A DNA stretch of 64,000 bases from Chersky-840 sp035604715 (lineage in GTDB: Bacteria > Actinomycetota > Acidimicrobiia > Acidimicrobiales > UBA8190): the NCBI GenBank assembly GCA_963731665.1, contig CAVSWP010000010.1:111933-175932 (forward strand). Direction: 5' to 3'. The translations under genes were made by a program, and so were the position numbers. The notes under the pieces were generated by a model. The model searched no databases. It saw only the letters and a program-made list of their open reading frames with translations, and was not told the DNA's origin. Numbering within the stretch: the first letter of the stretch is position 1; each line of letters opens with the position of its first letter. Shown one piece after another: positions 51,813 through 60,915 of this stretch.

Positions 51813-52997
51813 ATGGCATTGTCCCGGCCAGGTAGTGGTGGTGATCTCTTCCTCTCCAGGAAGGGAAAGCTCTCATCCGCCCGTGGGCGAGCAAAAAGCT
51901 CCTCCGACCGGTGGGCCCCCTCAGTCCCTCTGACCGATCGCGACGGTGCCGAGGCGGCGTGTCTGCTGGACGACCGGAAGAACGTGATCCGGGCGACTCT
52001 CGCCAACCAAGGCTTCGAGATCGTCTTCCAACCCATCGTCGACCTGCGGACGGGCGGGGTGGCCGGAGCTGAGGCCCTGACCCGCTTCGAGATGTCGCCC
52101 GGTCGTTCGCCGGATGCGTGGTTCGCCGAAGCCAAGGAGATCGGCCTGGGCGTCGAGCTGGAGATGGCGGCCCTCCGCTTAGCACTCGGCCAGCTGAAGC
52201 AGCTCCCGTCCGGCCTCTACCTGTCGCTCAACGCGTCACCGGAGACGATGATGTCCCCGGAGTTCCGAGCGCTGGTGGCGGAGGCTCCGGCCGAGCGTGT
52301 CGTGCTGGAGCTGACCGAGCACGACTGCATCGATGACTACGAGTTGTTCGAGAAGGCCGCCAATGAGCTTCGATCCCACGGAGTGCGACTCGCCATTGAC
52401 GACGCTGGCGCGGGCTTCTCGAGCCTGCGTCACATCCTCAATCTTCATCCCGACGTCATCAAGCTCGACATCGGGCTCACCCGGGGCATCGACGGTGACC
52501 CGGCGCGTCGGGCCCTCGGATCGGCCATGCTCTCTTTTGGCCTCGACGCCTTTGGTGCGGCCATCGTCGCGGAAGGCATCGAGACCGAGGGCGAGCTCAA
52601 GACGCTGCGCGGCCTGGGCTATGGATTCGGTCAAGGCTTTTACCTCGGTCGGCCGGGCAGGTTGCGACTGCCGCGTCAGCAATCCACCGGCTCTGGACGG
52701 CTCTGGACCCCCGGTGGATCAGAGGCAGAGTCGACGTCGGGACTGGACACGGTCGGCGTCGACCGCGACGGCGGTCGTGAGCCGCCCCCCGAGATGGAGT
52801 CGAGCGGACCGATGCCCCCTTCCGATGGGAATTCGACGAACCAGACGGCGAGAACGGACCCGGACCTCGGACGAGAAGAACAACCACTGGACACCCAGGA
52901 CGAGCTCCTCGCTCTGGTTGCGGAGATCCTGAGTCGGCCGAGTGAGGCCGATCAAAACTGGAAGTCCGAGCTATCCCGCGTCCAGCTCACTCGCTAA
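51813..52997 (+). CDS. EAL-domain cyclic di-GMP phosphodiesterase
   Basis: 394 aa. The EAL motif is intact (Glu87-Ala-Leu in GAEALTRF), with NASPETM, ELTEHD, LAIDDAGAGFSSLRHIL, VIKLDIGLTRGID and AEGIETEGEL, so hydrolysis of c-di-GMP to pGpG is expected. Residues 1-55 carry no sensor domain and no membrane helix. A 100-residue polar C-terminal tail (Gly/Asp/Glu-rich) ends in an amphipathic segment (DELLALVAEILSRP). The 265 bases upstream show no gene. Confidence 0.92.
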   Translation: MALSRPGSGGDLFLSRKGKLSSARGRAKSSSDRWAPSVPLTDRDGAEAACLLDDRKNVIRATLANQGFEIVFQPIVDLRTGGVAGAEALTRFEMSPGRSPDAWFAEAKEIGLGVELEMAALRLALGQLKQLPSGLYLSLNASPETMMSPEFRALVAEAPAERVVLELTEHDCIDDYELFEKAANELRSHGVRLAIDDAGAGFSSLRHILNLHPDVIKLDIGLTRGIDGDPARRALGSAMLSFGLDAFGAAIVAEGIETEGELKTLRGLGYGFGQGFYLGRPGRLRLPRQQSTGSGRLWTPGGSEAESTSGLDTVGVDRDGGREPPPEMESSGPMPPSDGNSTNQTARTDPDLGREEQPLDTQDELLALVAEILSRPSEADQNWKSELSRVQLTR

Positions 52998-53011
52998 TAC
53001 CGGTCCGCGAC

Positions 53012-53920
53012 CTACAAGACGGCGATCGGATTCACCGGCGAAGCCGTTCCCCGAGTCAGCACCAGCGGTGCGACCATGAGCAGGAAGACCGGGCGGGCGG
53101 CAGCGGCGCAGGCCAGGGACAGCTCGTCGAGGTCGAGATTGTCCAGAAGGTGAAGGCCCATGGCCACGATGGCCACGGTGTGAATGGGCATGGGGACGTT
53201 GTCGATGCGCGACGGCCAGACATCGGAGATCCCGTCGCTACCCAGCGCGGCCACCTCGCGCTCGTGGAGCCAGGCCAGACAGGAGGCGTCCAGGCCGGCC
53301 ATGCCGTCAGGGGGGGACCAGGGTCCGTGCGACTCCCGCCATCGCCAACGCCCCGTGCGCACGAGGAGTGCGTCACCGCGCTGCACCTTGACCTCCGCTG
53401 CTGTTTCGGCGGCCTCCAGCTCCTCGGGAAAGATGGGCTCGCCGGGCTCCATTGCCTCGACACCGCGGAATTTGGGGACGTCGACCAAGAACCCCCGGGT
53501 GATGACTCCGGATCGGAGGTGGTGGATGCCCAGCTTGCCGGCTCCGTGAGCCGTAACCGTCTCTGCCGAATACCCGTTGTACATCTTTCCCTCATGGAAG
53601 ATGTGGCACAGGGCGTCGATGTGGCTCGTCGAGTATCCATGCGATGCGAGGGCGAAATAGTCGGCACCGTATCCCTCGGTGACCGTGCCGATCATGTGGT
53701 GGACGACGGGATTGAGGTTGTCTGGCGCCGGTTGTGTGGGTAAGGGGCGGGCACACGACACTGTCCGGCCTGACCGCACAACCGACACCGCCCCGGTGGT
53801 CACCTCCGGCGTGATGAAGTTGAGGGTTCCGAGCTGATCGTCAGGTCCCCACCGGCCCCAGTTCGAGAGTCGGGTATGGAGACCAGAAACCTCATCCGCA
53901 CTCATCGGCTTGCGCACCAT
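53012..53920 (-). CDS. cyclase / kynurenine-formamidase-like metal-dependent hydrolase
   Basis: 302 aa of the cyclase family (PF04199 type). Metal-binding HxDxxxH appears in STSHIDALCHIFHEG; LVDVPKFRG and GDALLVRTGRWRWRE are family blocks. Works probably in amidohydrolysis of an aryl-amide or related compound; substrate unknown. ATG 53920 lies 8 bases after TACCGT on this strand, a leaderless start; the open frame continues upstream without signals. Convergent with the EAL gene. Confidence 0.88.
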   Translation of the reverse strand: MVRKPMSADEVSGLHTRLSNWGRWGPDDQLGTLNFITPEVTTGAVSVVRSGRTVSCARPLPTQPAPDNLNPVVHHMIGTVTEGYGADYFALASHGYSTSHIDALCHIFHEGKMYNGYSAETVTAHGAGKLGIHHLRSGVITRGFLVDVPKFRGVEAMEPGEPIFPEELEAAETAAEVKVQRGDALLVRTGRWRWRESHGPWSPPDGMAGLDASCLAWLHEREVAALGSDGISDVWPSRIDNVPMPIHTVAIVAMGLHLLDNLDLDELSLACAAAARPVFLLMVAPLVLTRGTASPVNPIAVL

Positions 53921-53927
53921 GATGGTC

Positions 53928-53933
53928 ACGGTA
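53928..53933 (-). promoter_or_regulatory. -10 hexamer of a leaderless promoter (cyclase gene)
   Basis: TACCGT on the minus strand, last T 8 bases before ATG 53920. Confidence 0.55.
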
Positions 53934-54069
53934 GCCGCAGGCTCGGAACGGGAGCCGCCGTGCTCGCCGACACCAGCCCCGCATGGCCGGTGGAGCGTTG
54001 ACGGTGGTCCGAGGGAGCTGCGATGGGCCGTTGTTGACAGTGTGCAGTTGCCGACGATCGACACAGGCG

Positions 54070-54075
54070 TATGCT
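54070..54075 (+). promoter_or_regulatory. -10 hexamer of a leaderless promoter (lipoprotein gene)
   Basis: TATGCT ending 7 bases before GTG 54082, the start that also gives a clean lipoprotein signal peptide. Confidence 0.6.
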
Positions 54076-54081
54076 TACGTG

Positions 54082-54642
54082 GTGAACAGACGAATCCCCT
54101 TGGTGTCTGCTGCCCTGATCCTCGGCTTGGTTCTCACGGCCTGTAGCTCGGGAGGCGGCAAGAGCGCCAGCACGACCGCCGCGCCGCCGACGACGTCGGC
54201 GTCAGCCACCACCGTGCCACCGGGGAGCACGACCACCGCAACTGTCCCGAGTACCACAGCTGCGACCACAGGTGCCGCCACCTGTCCGACGCTTGCCCAA
54301 GCGAATGCGGCGCTCGAAGGCTCTTACAGTGGCCCGACTACTACCTCGACGAAAGGCGGCGGGATCATCTGCGAGTACACCAGCGGTGCCGGCACTGCTG
54401 CCGTGGCGATCTTTGCGCACCAAAGCGCTTCGGTCTTCGCCGGGCAGGTCGGCAATGCCCCCGGGGCGCCCGCCATGCCCCAGATCTCCGGTGTCGGCGA
54501 TGGGGCCTTCGGCCAGACGACGGGCGGTCGCTCCATCGTGAACGCCTATTCCAATGGGAGCCGAACCGTGGTGGCGGCCCAGGGGCCCGGGGCCTTGGCG
54601 ACGGTGGAAGCTCTGGCTCGGGTCGCCCTCTCCGACAACTAA
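54082..54642 (+). CDS. secreted lipoprotein with Thr-rich linker
   Basis: 186 aa. Signal peptide RRIPLVSAALILGLVLTACSS with lipobox LTAC; about 45 residues of Ser/Thr/Ala/Pro linker; then a compact domain with two cysteines (TCPTLAQANAAL, GIICEYTS) and a GVGDGAFGQTTGG segment reminiscent of DUF3558-type actinobacterial lipoproteins. Function unknown. Confidence 0.8.
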   Translation: MNRRIPLVSAALILGLVLTACSSGGGKSASTTAAPPTTSASATTVPPGSTTTATVPSTTAATTGAATCPTLAQANAALEGSYSGPTTTSTKGGGIICEYTSGAGTAAVAIFAHQSASVFAGQVGNAPGAPAMPQISGVGDGAFGQTTGGRSIVNAYSNGSRTVVAAQGPGALATVEALARVALSDN

Positions 54643-54751
54643 TCGGTACGCAACGCTGCTGACGAGCGAGGGCAGTGGTTGGATCCGGCGCCTCCACGGA
54701 ATCGGGAGCGCTGTTGCGCATCGCTACGAGGAAACGTCGGGACGGTCCTTG

Positions 54752-55285
54752 GTGAGAGCAACCCTGGGAGTTGCCGGCGTCATCGTCGCCATGTGCACTT
54801 CATCATGCTCTGAGAACGAAGGGCCGGAGGGCGACCCTGGTGGTGGGATTATCGGCCAACTCGCCACCATTCAGCGCGTCGTCCCGCCGAGCGCCCGAAT
54901 AGGGCATGTCAGGCGCGAGGAGCCCGTATTCACCGGGTCCTGTACTTCTACCCAGCCGGGTGTGGCCGTCATCGTTCCGTTCATGTCGACGGAATCGGTC
55001 CATGAAGTCGAACGTCAGGTGGCCGGCCGACTTTCCAAGGTGGGTTGGACCGGCCCGACCCAGGCGGGTCCGGGAACGTGGTTCGACGAGGTCGATGGTC
55101 GGCAGGTTGAAGCCGAGCATTACATCGATCGCTGGACCAAGCGCTTGCGGTCGGGAATGACCGAACATGTCACACTGCAAGTCGCCGATCCCCTCGATTC
55201 CCCTTCTCACTCGCCCTTGTCTTGGCTCCTTGGTGCGACGGCGGCCTCAGTGGGTGGACCGGTGATGCACTGCGGAGAAGGCTGA
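54752..55285 (+). CDS. putative lipoprotein
   Basis: 177 aa from GTG 54752. Hydrophobic segment TLGVAGVIVAMCTSSCSEN forms a lipoprotein-type signal with cysteine at CSEN or CTSS. Mature part has VFTGSCTSTQPGVAVIVPFMS and TWFDEVDGRQVEAEHYI, with no recognised domain. The frame is open upstream to 54554, but a start there would bury the signal peptide. Follows the previous lipoprotein by 109 bases. Confidence 0.6.
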   Translation: MRATLGVAGVIVAMCTSSCSENEGPEGDPGGGIIGQLATIQRVVPPSARIGHVRREEPVFTGSCTSTQPGVAVIVPFMSTESVHEVERQVAGRLSKVGWTGPTQAGPGTWFDEVDGRQVEAEHYIDRWTKRLRSGMTEHVTLQVADPLDSPSHSPLSWLLGATAASVGGPVMHCGEG

Positions 55286-55311
55286 GGGGTCACGGGGTTC
55301 ATTTCCGGAAG

Positions 55312-55332
55312 CAGGCCTTGTCAGAAGGCCTG
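55312..55332 (+). terminator. inverted repeat after the putative lipoprotein gene
   Basis: CAGGCCTT (55312-55319), 5-base loop, AAGGCCTG (55325-55332). Perfect 8-bp stem without T-run; a weak terminator candidate. Confidence 0.4.
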
Positions 55333-55373
55333 TGCGAAGAACCGGGAACGGACGGTCACCCTGAGACGTCCAA

Positions 55374-55952
55374 GTGGTCATGCGACGGGCCCCCTCCACC
55401 ATTGCTCTTCTCGGCGTGCTCGTGATGGCGCTGGCGTTGGCGAGACCCACTGTCCTCGGCAACACGGGCTCTTCGACGGCGAGCGCGCCCTCTCCGACGA
55501 CGATCAGGACGGGAACCGTTTCTCGAACGGCAACGACCGTCACCAACACCACCAATCCCTTCAGTGATGTCGAGATCGACCCACAGCTCCCGTCGACCTG
55601 CGCCATCCCGATGATCGCCCACTACCAGAACCACGTCGCCCCCTTGGGAGACTGTGCCGGGCTCATCGGGAACCTCCACGCCGCGGTGCTTTCCGTGCCT
55701 GTCGGATCGGTCATCGGCATCAATGGGACCTGGGATGGACAGTATTTTGGAAGCGATGCCTCCGGCCCGTTCTATGGGCCGTTCGTCTCCTCAGAGCCGG
55801 GCATCGCCGAAGTCCTGTCCCAGACGCCCAGTGAGGTCGTGGTCGTGGCCGGGGCCGTGGGTAGCGCCCGGTTGGCCACTGGGACGCAGTTCACCTGTGT
55901 CGACGGTTCTTCGAGTGACTGTACCGTCGCACTGATCTCGGTCACGCCCTAG
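55374..55952 (+). CDS. secreted protein of unknown function
   Basis: 192 aa from GTG (ATG 55380 is an alternative). Signal peptide (STIALLGVLVMALALARPTVLG), a Thr/Ser-rich linker with TATTVTNTTNP, then a domain with four cysteines (STCAIPM, GDCAGLIG, FTCVDGSSSDC). No family recognised. It could form disulfides after export. Confidence 0.65.
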   Translation: MVMRRAPSTIALLGVLVMALALARPTVLGNTGSSTASAPSPTTIRTGTVSRTATTVTNTTNPFSDVEIDPQLPSTCAIPMIAHYQNHVAPLGDCAGLIGNLHAAVLSVPVGSVIGINGTWDGQYFGSDASGPFYGPFVSSEPGIAEVLSQTPSEVVVVAGAVGSARLATGTQFTCVDGSSSDCTVALISVTP

Positions 55953-56079
55953 CACTGTCGGCGAAGCCGGATGGAATGCCCGGCGTCGAGGTAATGATTG
56001 CTTCCGGCAGCAAGAGTTGTCAGGTACCCAGCCAAGGCTCAGCGCGTTGTCCTCAGGTGAGTTGCGCGAGGCTGGCAGA

Positions 56080-56994
56080 GTGTCAGATGCAACCCGGGAC
56101 CCCACGGCCGTCAACCCGGGTCCGCTCGTCAGGGTGGACGACCCCGGCGACCCCCGGCTCGACCCTTACCGGGACCTCAACGACCCGGCTGCACGCAGCC
56201 GACTCGACGCTAACCAGTCGATCTTCGTGGTCGAGGGCAGGCTCGCCGTCGACCGGCTCCTCACGTCCGCGTACACGGTGCGTTCGCTGCTCGTGGATGA
56301 GCACCAGGTGTCGGCTGCCAGCGATCTCGTGGCAGCCACGCGGGCCCGGGGAGCGCCGGTCTTCGTAGGGTCTCGTGCCATCGTGGCCGGCACGGTCGGC
56401 TTCGCCCTGCACCGAGGTGTGGTAGCGGTCGCCAACCGACCGTCGCCCGCCGATACACGACGGCTCCTGGCCGACGCCGCTGGAACATCGGCTCCAGGGG
56501 AAGCTCCTCCGCGAGTCACCATCCTCGAGGGCCTCAACGACCATGAGAACATCGGGGCCCTGTTCCGCAACGCCGCCGCCTTCGGCGTGGCCGGAGTCCT
56601 CTTGGACCCGACGTGCGCCGACCCGCTGTACCGCCGGTCGATCCGGGTATCCGTCGGGCATGTCCTCCACGTGCCGTTCGCCCGGCTGGTGCCGTGGCCG
56701 ACCGGGATCCACCGGGTCCGGGCCGCAGGATTCGTCGTCGCCGCGTTGGCACCGCGTCCGGCTGCCGACGGCGGGGTCCCTGCCATCGGTCTCGCCGAGC
56801 TCAAGGCCTGGATGTCCGGTTCAGATCACCCCGTCGGTGTCGCCCTGCTCCTCGGTGCGGAGGGGCCGGGCCTGACGGATACGGCCCGGGCTGCGTCCGA
56901 CGTGGTGGTCCACATCCCGATCGTGGACAGCGTCGACTCGCTCAACGTCGCAACGGCCGCCGCTGTGGCCTTTCACGTCCTCGCCGGCCTCTGA
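56080..56994 (+). CDS. SpoU/TrmH-family RNA 2'-O-methyltransferase
   Basis: 304 aa. The N-terminal substrate-binding part (SIFVVEGRLAVDRLL) is followed by the SPOUT knot: EGLNDHENIGALFRNAAAFGV, LLLGAEGPGL and PIVDSVDSLNVATAAAVAF (motif 3). Second enzyme of this superfamily in the window besides rlmB, of the 'RNA methyltransferase' type that acts on tRNA or rRNA; the target is not readable. GTG 56080 chosen for length; no ribosome site stands out. Confidence 0.88.
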   Translation: MSDATRDPTAVNPGPLVRVDDPGDPRLDPYRDLNDPAARSRLDANQSIFVVEGRLAVDRLLTSAYTVRSLLVDEHQVSAASDLVAATRARGAPVFVGSRAIVAGTVGFALHRGVVAVANRPSPADTRRLLADAAGTSAPGEAPPRVTILEGLNDHENIGALFRNAAAFGVAGVLLDPTCADPLYRRSIRVSVGHVLHVPFARLVPWPTGIHRVRAAGFVVAALAPRPAADGGVPAIGLAELKAWMSGSDHPVGVALLLGAEGPGLTDTARAASDVVVHIPIVDSVDSLNVATAAAVAFHVLAGL

Positions 56995-57028
56995 CGTCCT
57001 TCAGAAAGCCGAGGCGGAGCCCTGCGTC

Positions 57029-57559
57029 CTACGGCGATCCCGACCGGGTCAGGGTGGCAAGAACCTCCCGTGCGACTACACCCGTCGCGTCAATCTGCAC
57101 GCCGAGGGAAGGGACCTGGTATCCGATCGTGTTGTTCGTGGGATGGCCCCAATAAACAGTGATCCCGTTGATCGACGTGCGTTTCCCGTCGGGCGCCAGG
57201 CTTGGGGGCGATTCTGGTGTCATGCTCACCACGTTGGGGATTGCCGGCCCTGTCTCCAGCACGCAGCCGCTGACGAAGGTGACGTCACGGACGATGACCA
57301 TTCCCGGCGCCGAACCATAGGGGCAGTCCGTCGTGGCGGTGGCCCAGTCAGCGGGGACCGAGATCTGGGCATCTTCCAACGCGATGGGGACCCAACTTGT
57401 CGGGGTTGTACCCCGGTTCACAGGGGCGGTCGTGGTGGGCGGGGTGACAGCGGTGAAGGGCGTCGTGGCCGTCGCGCTCTTCCCACAGGCCGCGGCCACG
57501 ACGGTGAAGGCGCCCAGGCAGAGCATGGCCCGGAGTGGCATAGGGAATCCCTTGTTCAT
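57029..57559 (-). CDS. putative lipoprotein
   Basis: 176 aa from ATG 57559. Signal peptide PLRAMLCLGAFTVVAAACGKS with lipobox AAAC, short Thr/Pro linker (TTPFTAVTPPTTTAP), then a domain with two cysteines (TDCPYGSAPG, SGCVLETGP) and VYWGHPTNNTIGYQVPSLG. No named family. ATG 57541 is an in-frame alternative that keeps the signal. Confidence 0.7.
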   Translation of the reverse strand: MNKGFPMPLRAMLCLGAFTVVAAACGKSATATTPFTAVTPPTTTAPVNRGTTPTSWVPIALEDAQISVPADWATATTDCPYGSAPGMVIVRDVTFVSGCVLETGPAIPNVVSMTPESPPSLAPDGKRTSINGITVYWGHPTNNTIGYQVPSLGVQIDATGVVAREVLATLTRSGSP

Positions 57560-57762
57560 CGGCTGGTTAGACGACCCCGAACGCCGAGCGGTTCCCGGCC
57601 TCCACCGCCTGGCATTACCACCGGCTAGCCCGACATTGCTCTGGGCGCGGCGGGCGGTCGGGCTTCGGCGAGAGATGAGCCTTGGGTGAACGAACCCACG
57701 TACCCCGGGGTTGCGCCGGTGCGCCCGACCTAGCATCTACTCAGCCAAGTGAGAGGCGAGTC

Positions 57763-58590
57763 ATGCAGGTGATCATCCTCGGTAGTGGCGGACCGCTCCC
57801 AGATCCCGAGCGGGCCGGGCCGTCGACGCTCGTTCGCACGACCGTGGGGGACTTGCTTTTCGACTGCGGACGGGGAGTCCTGATGCGGGCGGCAGCTGTG
57901 GGATCGGCTCCGGGCGCGTTCATGGCGGTGTTCTTGACTCACCTCCACAGCGACCACATCACCGATCTCAACGACATATTCACAATGCGGTGGGTCATGT
58001 CGTTCGCACCCAACCCTTTGCCCGTGTTCGGTCCGGGCGGCACGGCGGCTCTGTTGCGGACCACCGAGGCGATGCTCGAGCCGGATATCGGCTACCGCCT
58101 GGCTCACCACTGCGACTTGCAGTGGCGACCCTCCTCAGTGGTGGCCGAAGTAGATCGAGGAGTGATCTTCGACGAGAAGCCGGTACGGGTCACTGCCGCG
58201 CCCTCTGATCATGCGCCTGTCCGCCCGACCGTCGCTTTCCGTGTCGACGAGGGGAACGAGTCCGTGGTCATCGCCGGCGACACGGTGCCGTGCCCGGGGC
58301 TTGACGAACTGTGCTCTGGTGCCGACGTCTTGGTGCATACCGTTGTGCGTCGCGATCTCATCGAGCAGATCGGCTTGCCCCGCCTGACGGACATCCTCGA
58401 CTACCACTCTTCGGTGCCCGACGCGGCTCAAACCGCGGCCCGCAATGGTGTCAGGACCCTCGTTTTGAGCCACCTTGTGCCCCCACCCGTTGCGGGCACC
58501 GAACAGGAATGGCTCGACCAGGCCTCGGCCCATTTCGACGGCGAGGTAGTCGTGGCCTCAGACCTACTGAAACTTGACGTGGCCAGGTGA
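57763..58590 (+). CDS. metallo-beta-lactamase-fold hydrolase, RNase Z/arylsulfatase-like
   Basis: 275 aa. Metal motif HLHSDH in LTHLHSDHITDL, further ligands in VIAGDTVPCPG (Asp) and VLSHL (His). Start VIILGSGGPLPDPERAGP is typical of RNase Z-related MBL proteins (Rv2407/ElaC group), but the flexible exosite arm of true RNase Z is not evident. GAGAGGCGAG precedes the ATG, with a TAGCAT -10 at 57731-57736. Confidence 0.88.
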   Translation: MQVIILGSGGPLPDPERAGPSTLVRTTVGDLLFDCGRGVLMRAAAVGSAPGAFMAVFLTHLHSDHITDLNDIFTMRWVMSFAPNPLPVFGPGGTAALLRTTEAMLEPDIGYRLAHHCDLQWRPSSVVAEVDRGVIFDEKPVRVTAAPSDHAPVRPTVAFRVDEGNESVVIAGDTVPCPGLDELCSGADVLVHTVVRRDLIEQIGLPRLTDILDYHSSVPDAAQTAARNGVRTLVLSHLVPPPVAGTEQEWLDQASAHFDGEVVVASDLLKLDVAR

Positions 58591-58639
58591 GACCAAGGTT
58601 GCGTGTGGCGCCCGCCGATCGCCGCCGACGACCCTCCAG

Positions 58640-59665
58640 TCACCCACAACTTTCGGCATAGCCGGTGGTCCCCGGCTGGTACGCCTCTCCGGAATTGGCG
58701 TCCATCATGAGACACGACTCATCGACGGCAACAAAGGCACCGGCGGGAATCTGCTTCAACTGGTCCACTTCGGCGTAGGTCCATCTCGTGTCGGCGGTGC
58801 CCTGGAAGAACCAGTTGCTGCCGTTGTCGGCCAGGATCAGTCCGAAGGTCTTCATGGTGGTGAGAACGGTCTGACACATGGCCGAGCACTGCGATGGCGG
58901 AAGCGTAAAGCTGGCTGCCAGCCGGAAGCGCGCTCCCATCGGTGGGCAATTGGTGTCGTCCTGGCCGGCCTCATGGCGTGCCGGCCAAAGGTAGGCCTGC
59001 TGCGTACATGCGGCGGTGAAGCGGATGGCGTGGTCCATCGAGCCGGACGCCACCTCGTCGTAGTTGACGAGACCGGGGAGTATCGGTAGGCCGGCGGCGT
59101 CAGCGGAGGTCCACCCGGCCGGGCGAAGAGCATCGGACTGCAGGGACCATATGGCGCCTGACCCGGCCCTCGACGCCCTCTTGTGGTAGTGCGTGTCGAA
59201 GAGTTCGTAGAGCGTGCACGTCGACGGGTCCACCATGATGGCGTGACGATCGGAACCGCCTTCAATCGGCGTGGACCGGGAGAGCGGGTACGGGCCCGGA
59301 TCGCTTTCGGACGCGTACTGGAACCTTATGGACACAAGTGACTGTGACGGAGAAACGATCTGCCACGGTAAGCCGTAGGGCTTCTTCTTTCTCCCTGACG
59401 GTCCGTAGTCCGGGTGAAGAAACGTTGTCGAAGCATCCATCGAGGCGAGCCACGTGGCGCTGTTCGCATTCACCGGGACGTTGGTGATGGGTGTGTTCCA
59501 CACGTTGTCGGCGGGGAAGGCTGGGCACTGTGTTCCGGGAAGCACGGTTCCCCCCGATTGCGCCCTTGCCGGCGCCGGGGCGACGGCCACGACGACCAGG
59601 GTCATCACCGCCAATGCGAGCACAGCGCCCGGCACGGCTGAAAGCCTTCGCATGTGTCTGCTCAT
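58640..59665 (-). CDS. secreted protein of a widespread soil-bacterial family
   Basis: 341 aa with a Sec signal ending ARAQS. The mature protein has CPAFPADNVWNTPITNVPV, DYGPSGRKKKPYGLPWQIV, SDPGPYPLS, DRHAIMVDPSTCTLYELFD, LRPAGWTSADAAGLPILPGL and a final ADNGSNWFFQGTADTRWTY block. I remember closely similar secreted proteins from many soil bacteria, without known activity. At least six cysteines suggest disulfides. Confidence 0.8.
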   Translation of the reverse strand: MSRHMRRLSAVPGAVLALAVMTLVVVAVAPAPARAQSGGTVLPGTQCPAFPADNVWNTPITNVPVNANSATWLASMDASTTFLHPDYGPSGRKKKPYGLPWQIVSPSQSLVSIRFQYASESDPGPYPLSRSTPIEGGSDRHAIMVDPSTCTLYELFDTHYHKRASRAGSGAIWSLQSDALRPAGWTSADAAGLPILPGLVNYDEVASGSMDHAIRFTAACTQQAYLWPARHEAGQDDTNCPPMGARFRLAASFTLPPSQCSAMCQTVLTTMKTFGLILADNGSNWFFQGTADTRWTYAEVDQLKQIPAGAFVAVDESCLMMDANSGEAYQPGTTGYAESCG

Positions 59666-59786
59666 GGCCCATCCCCTCGCCGTGCCGATCGTACTGCGGC
59701 TGCTCGGGTGATCGCCTGGGTCGTCGGGGATCAGGATCTGATCCCGATGTTGCCAAGTCTCGCCGCTCGGTGCCCTCGTTCGGGGG

Positions 59787-60707
59787 CTATTGGCACGGCT
59801 TCCTGATGCCCGTCAGTCCCACGTTGAACCTGGCACCGTTGAAACCCCGTGTGTCATCTTGGAGACAGAACTTCGACGTCTTCAAACGATATTCCGCGTT
59901 GAACACGGCCTTGTGCCCAACGTAATCTGACAACAGGCCACAGGATGAGTACTGGTTGCACTGCTCAGTCAGTACGGCATCGGCCAACGGATACATGTCG
60001 GCCGCATAGCTATCACCCGTATCGTCCGGGTTCTTGATCCACCAGCCAAGTCCGAGACCGTGCATGTAGTCGGCAAGTGTCGTCATATAGGTCTCTTCGT
60101 CGGCTTGGGTCAACGGGAAGCCGCTGTTGTCCGCGTATTCCTCATCAATGTCGGTCTCCACAGCGTCGAACCCCTTCGCCGCGCACTGGTGGGCGATCAT
60201 GGATTCAATGATCGAAACTGTCACCGAAGACTGAATATTCAGGTAGTACTCGGGATAGCCCGGCACCTTGTTCCCGAACTCTCCAGCGGCACCGAGTTGG
60301 TCAAAGTACGTTGAAGAGATACCTTCATCTGCGGCCGAGTAGTAGTTGCCCGCTGCCCCGACCTCGATGTAGCAGACGACATGCTTTCCAATGGCGTGCA
60401 GCGCAGAGACGGTAGAGGCTGGATTGATGATGCCGTCGATGTCGTAGATGACGGGGGCAGGAGCCAACTGGCCATCGGGCAGTTTGTCGCGGGTACCCAT
60501 CTCCCGCGCATTGTGGAGCCTCAACGGATGGCTCAGCTCCCACTGCCATGGCTGATTCCCAAGGGGTGGAACCCACCAGGTGGCTGCCTGCGCACGAGAG
60601 CCGAACGGAAGGCCGAACAATGCCACCATCACTGTCAGCGAGATGACAAGTTTGACCAGGTGGTGCTTTTTCGGGTGACGATTGCCTAGGCGCACGACTG
60701 ATCGCAC
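59787..60707 (-). CDS. GH114 family endo-alpha-1,4-polygalactosaminidase-like glycoside hydrolase
   Basis: 306 aa, signal peptide ending SRAQAATWW. TIM-barrel blocks: WVPPLGNQPWQWELSHPL, YDIDGIINPASTVSALHAIG, VVCYIEVGAAGNYY, KGFDAVETDIDEEYADNSGF (probable catalytic acids) and LGLGWWIKNPDD. The family cleaves galactosaminoglycans such as biofilm exopolysaccharides. The GTG lies 9 bases after TACGAT on the minus strand. Confidence 0.87.
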   Translation of the reverse strand: MRSVVRLGNRHPKKHHLVKLVISLTVMVALFGLPFGSRAQAATWWVPPLGNQPWQWELSHPLRLHNAREMGTRDKLPDGQLAPAPVIYDIDGIINPASTVSALHAIGKHVVCYIEVGAAGNYYSAADEGISSTYFDQLGAAGEFGNKVPGYPEYYLNIQSSVTVSIIESMIAHQCAAKGFDAVETDIDEEYADNSGFPLTQADEETYMTTLADYMHGLGLGWWIKNPDDTGDSYAADMYPLADAVLTEQCNQYSSCGLLSDYVGHKAVFNAEYRLKTSKFCLQDDTRGFNGARFNVGLTGIRKPCQ

Positions 60708-60915
60708 GGCCGGTAATCGTACCTGGAGACCCCGTCGTCTGCCCGATGGCGAAGCTGACTCGGGTCAACGCCAACTCCCTCACGATCGCGGCTACCAGAT
60801 CGTCACCGGGTGTGCGCCAATGTGTCGCACCCGCTCCGGGGGACTAGGAGGATGGCCTGACACAGGATCGAGACGAGCATCACCGTGGCTCGTCGGCACG
60901 GCGGTGATCGACTCG

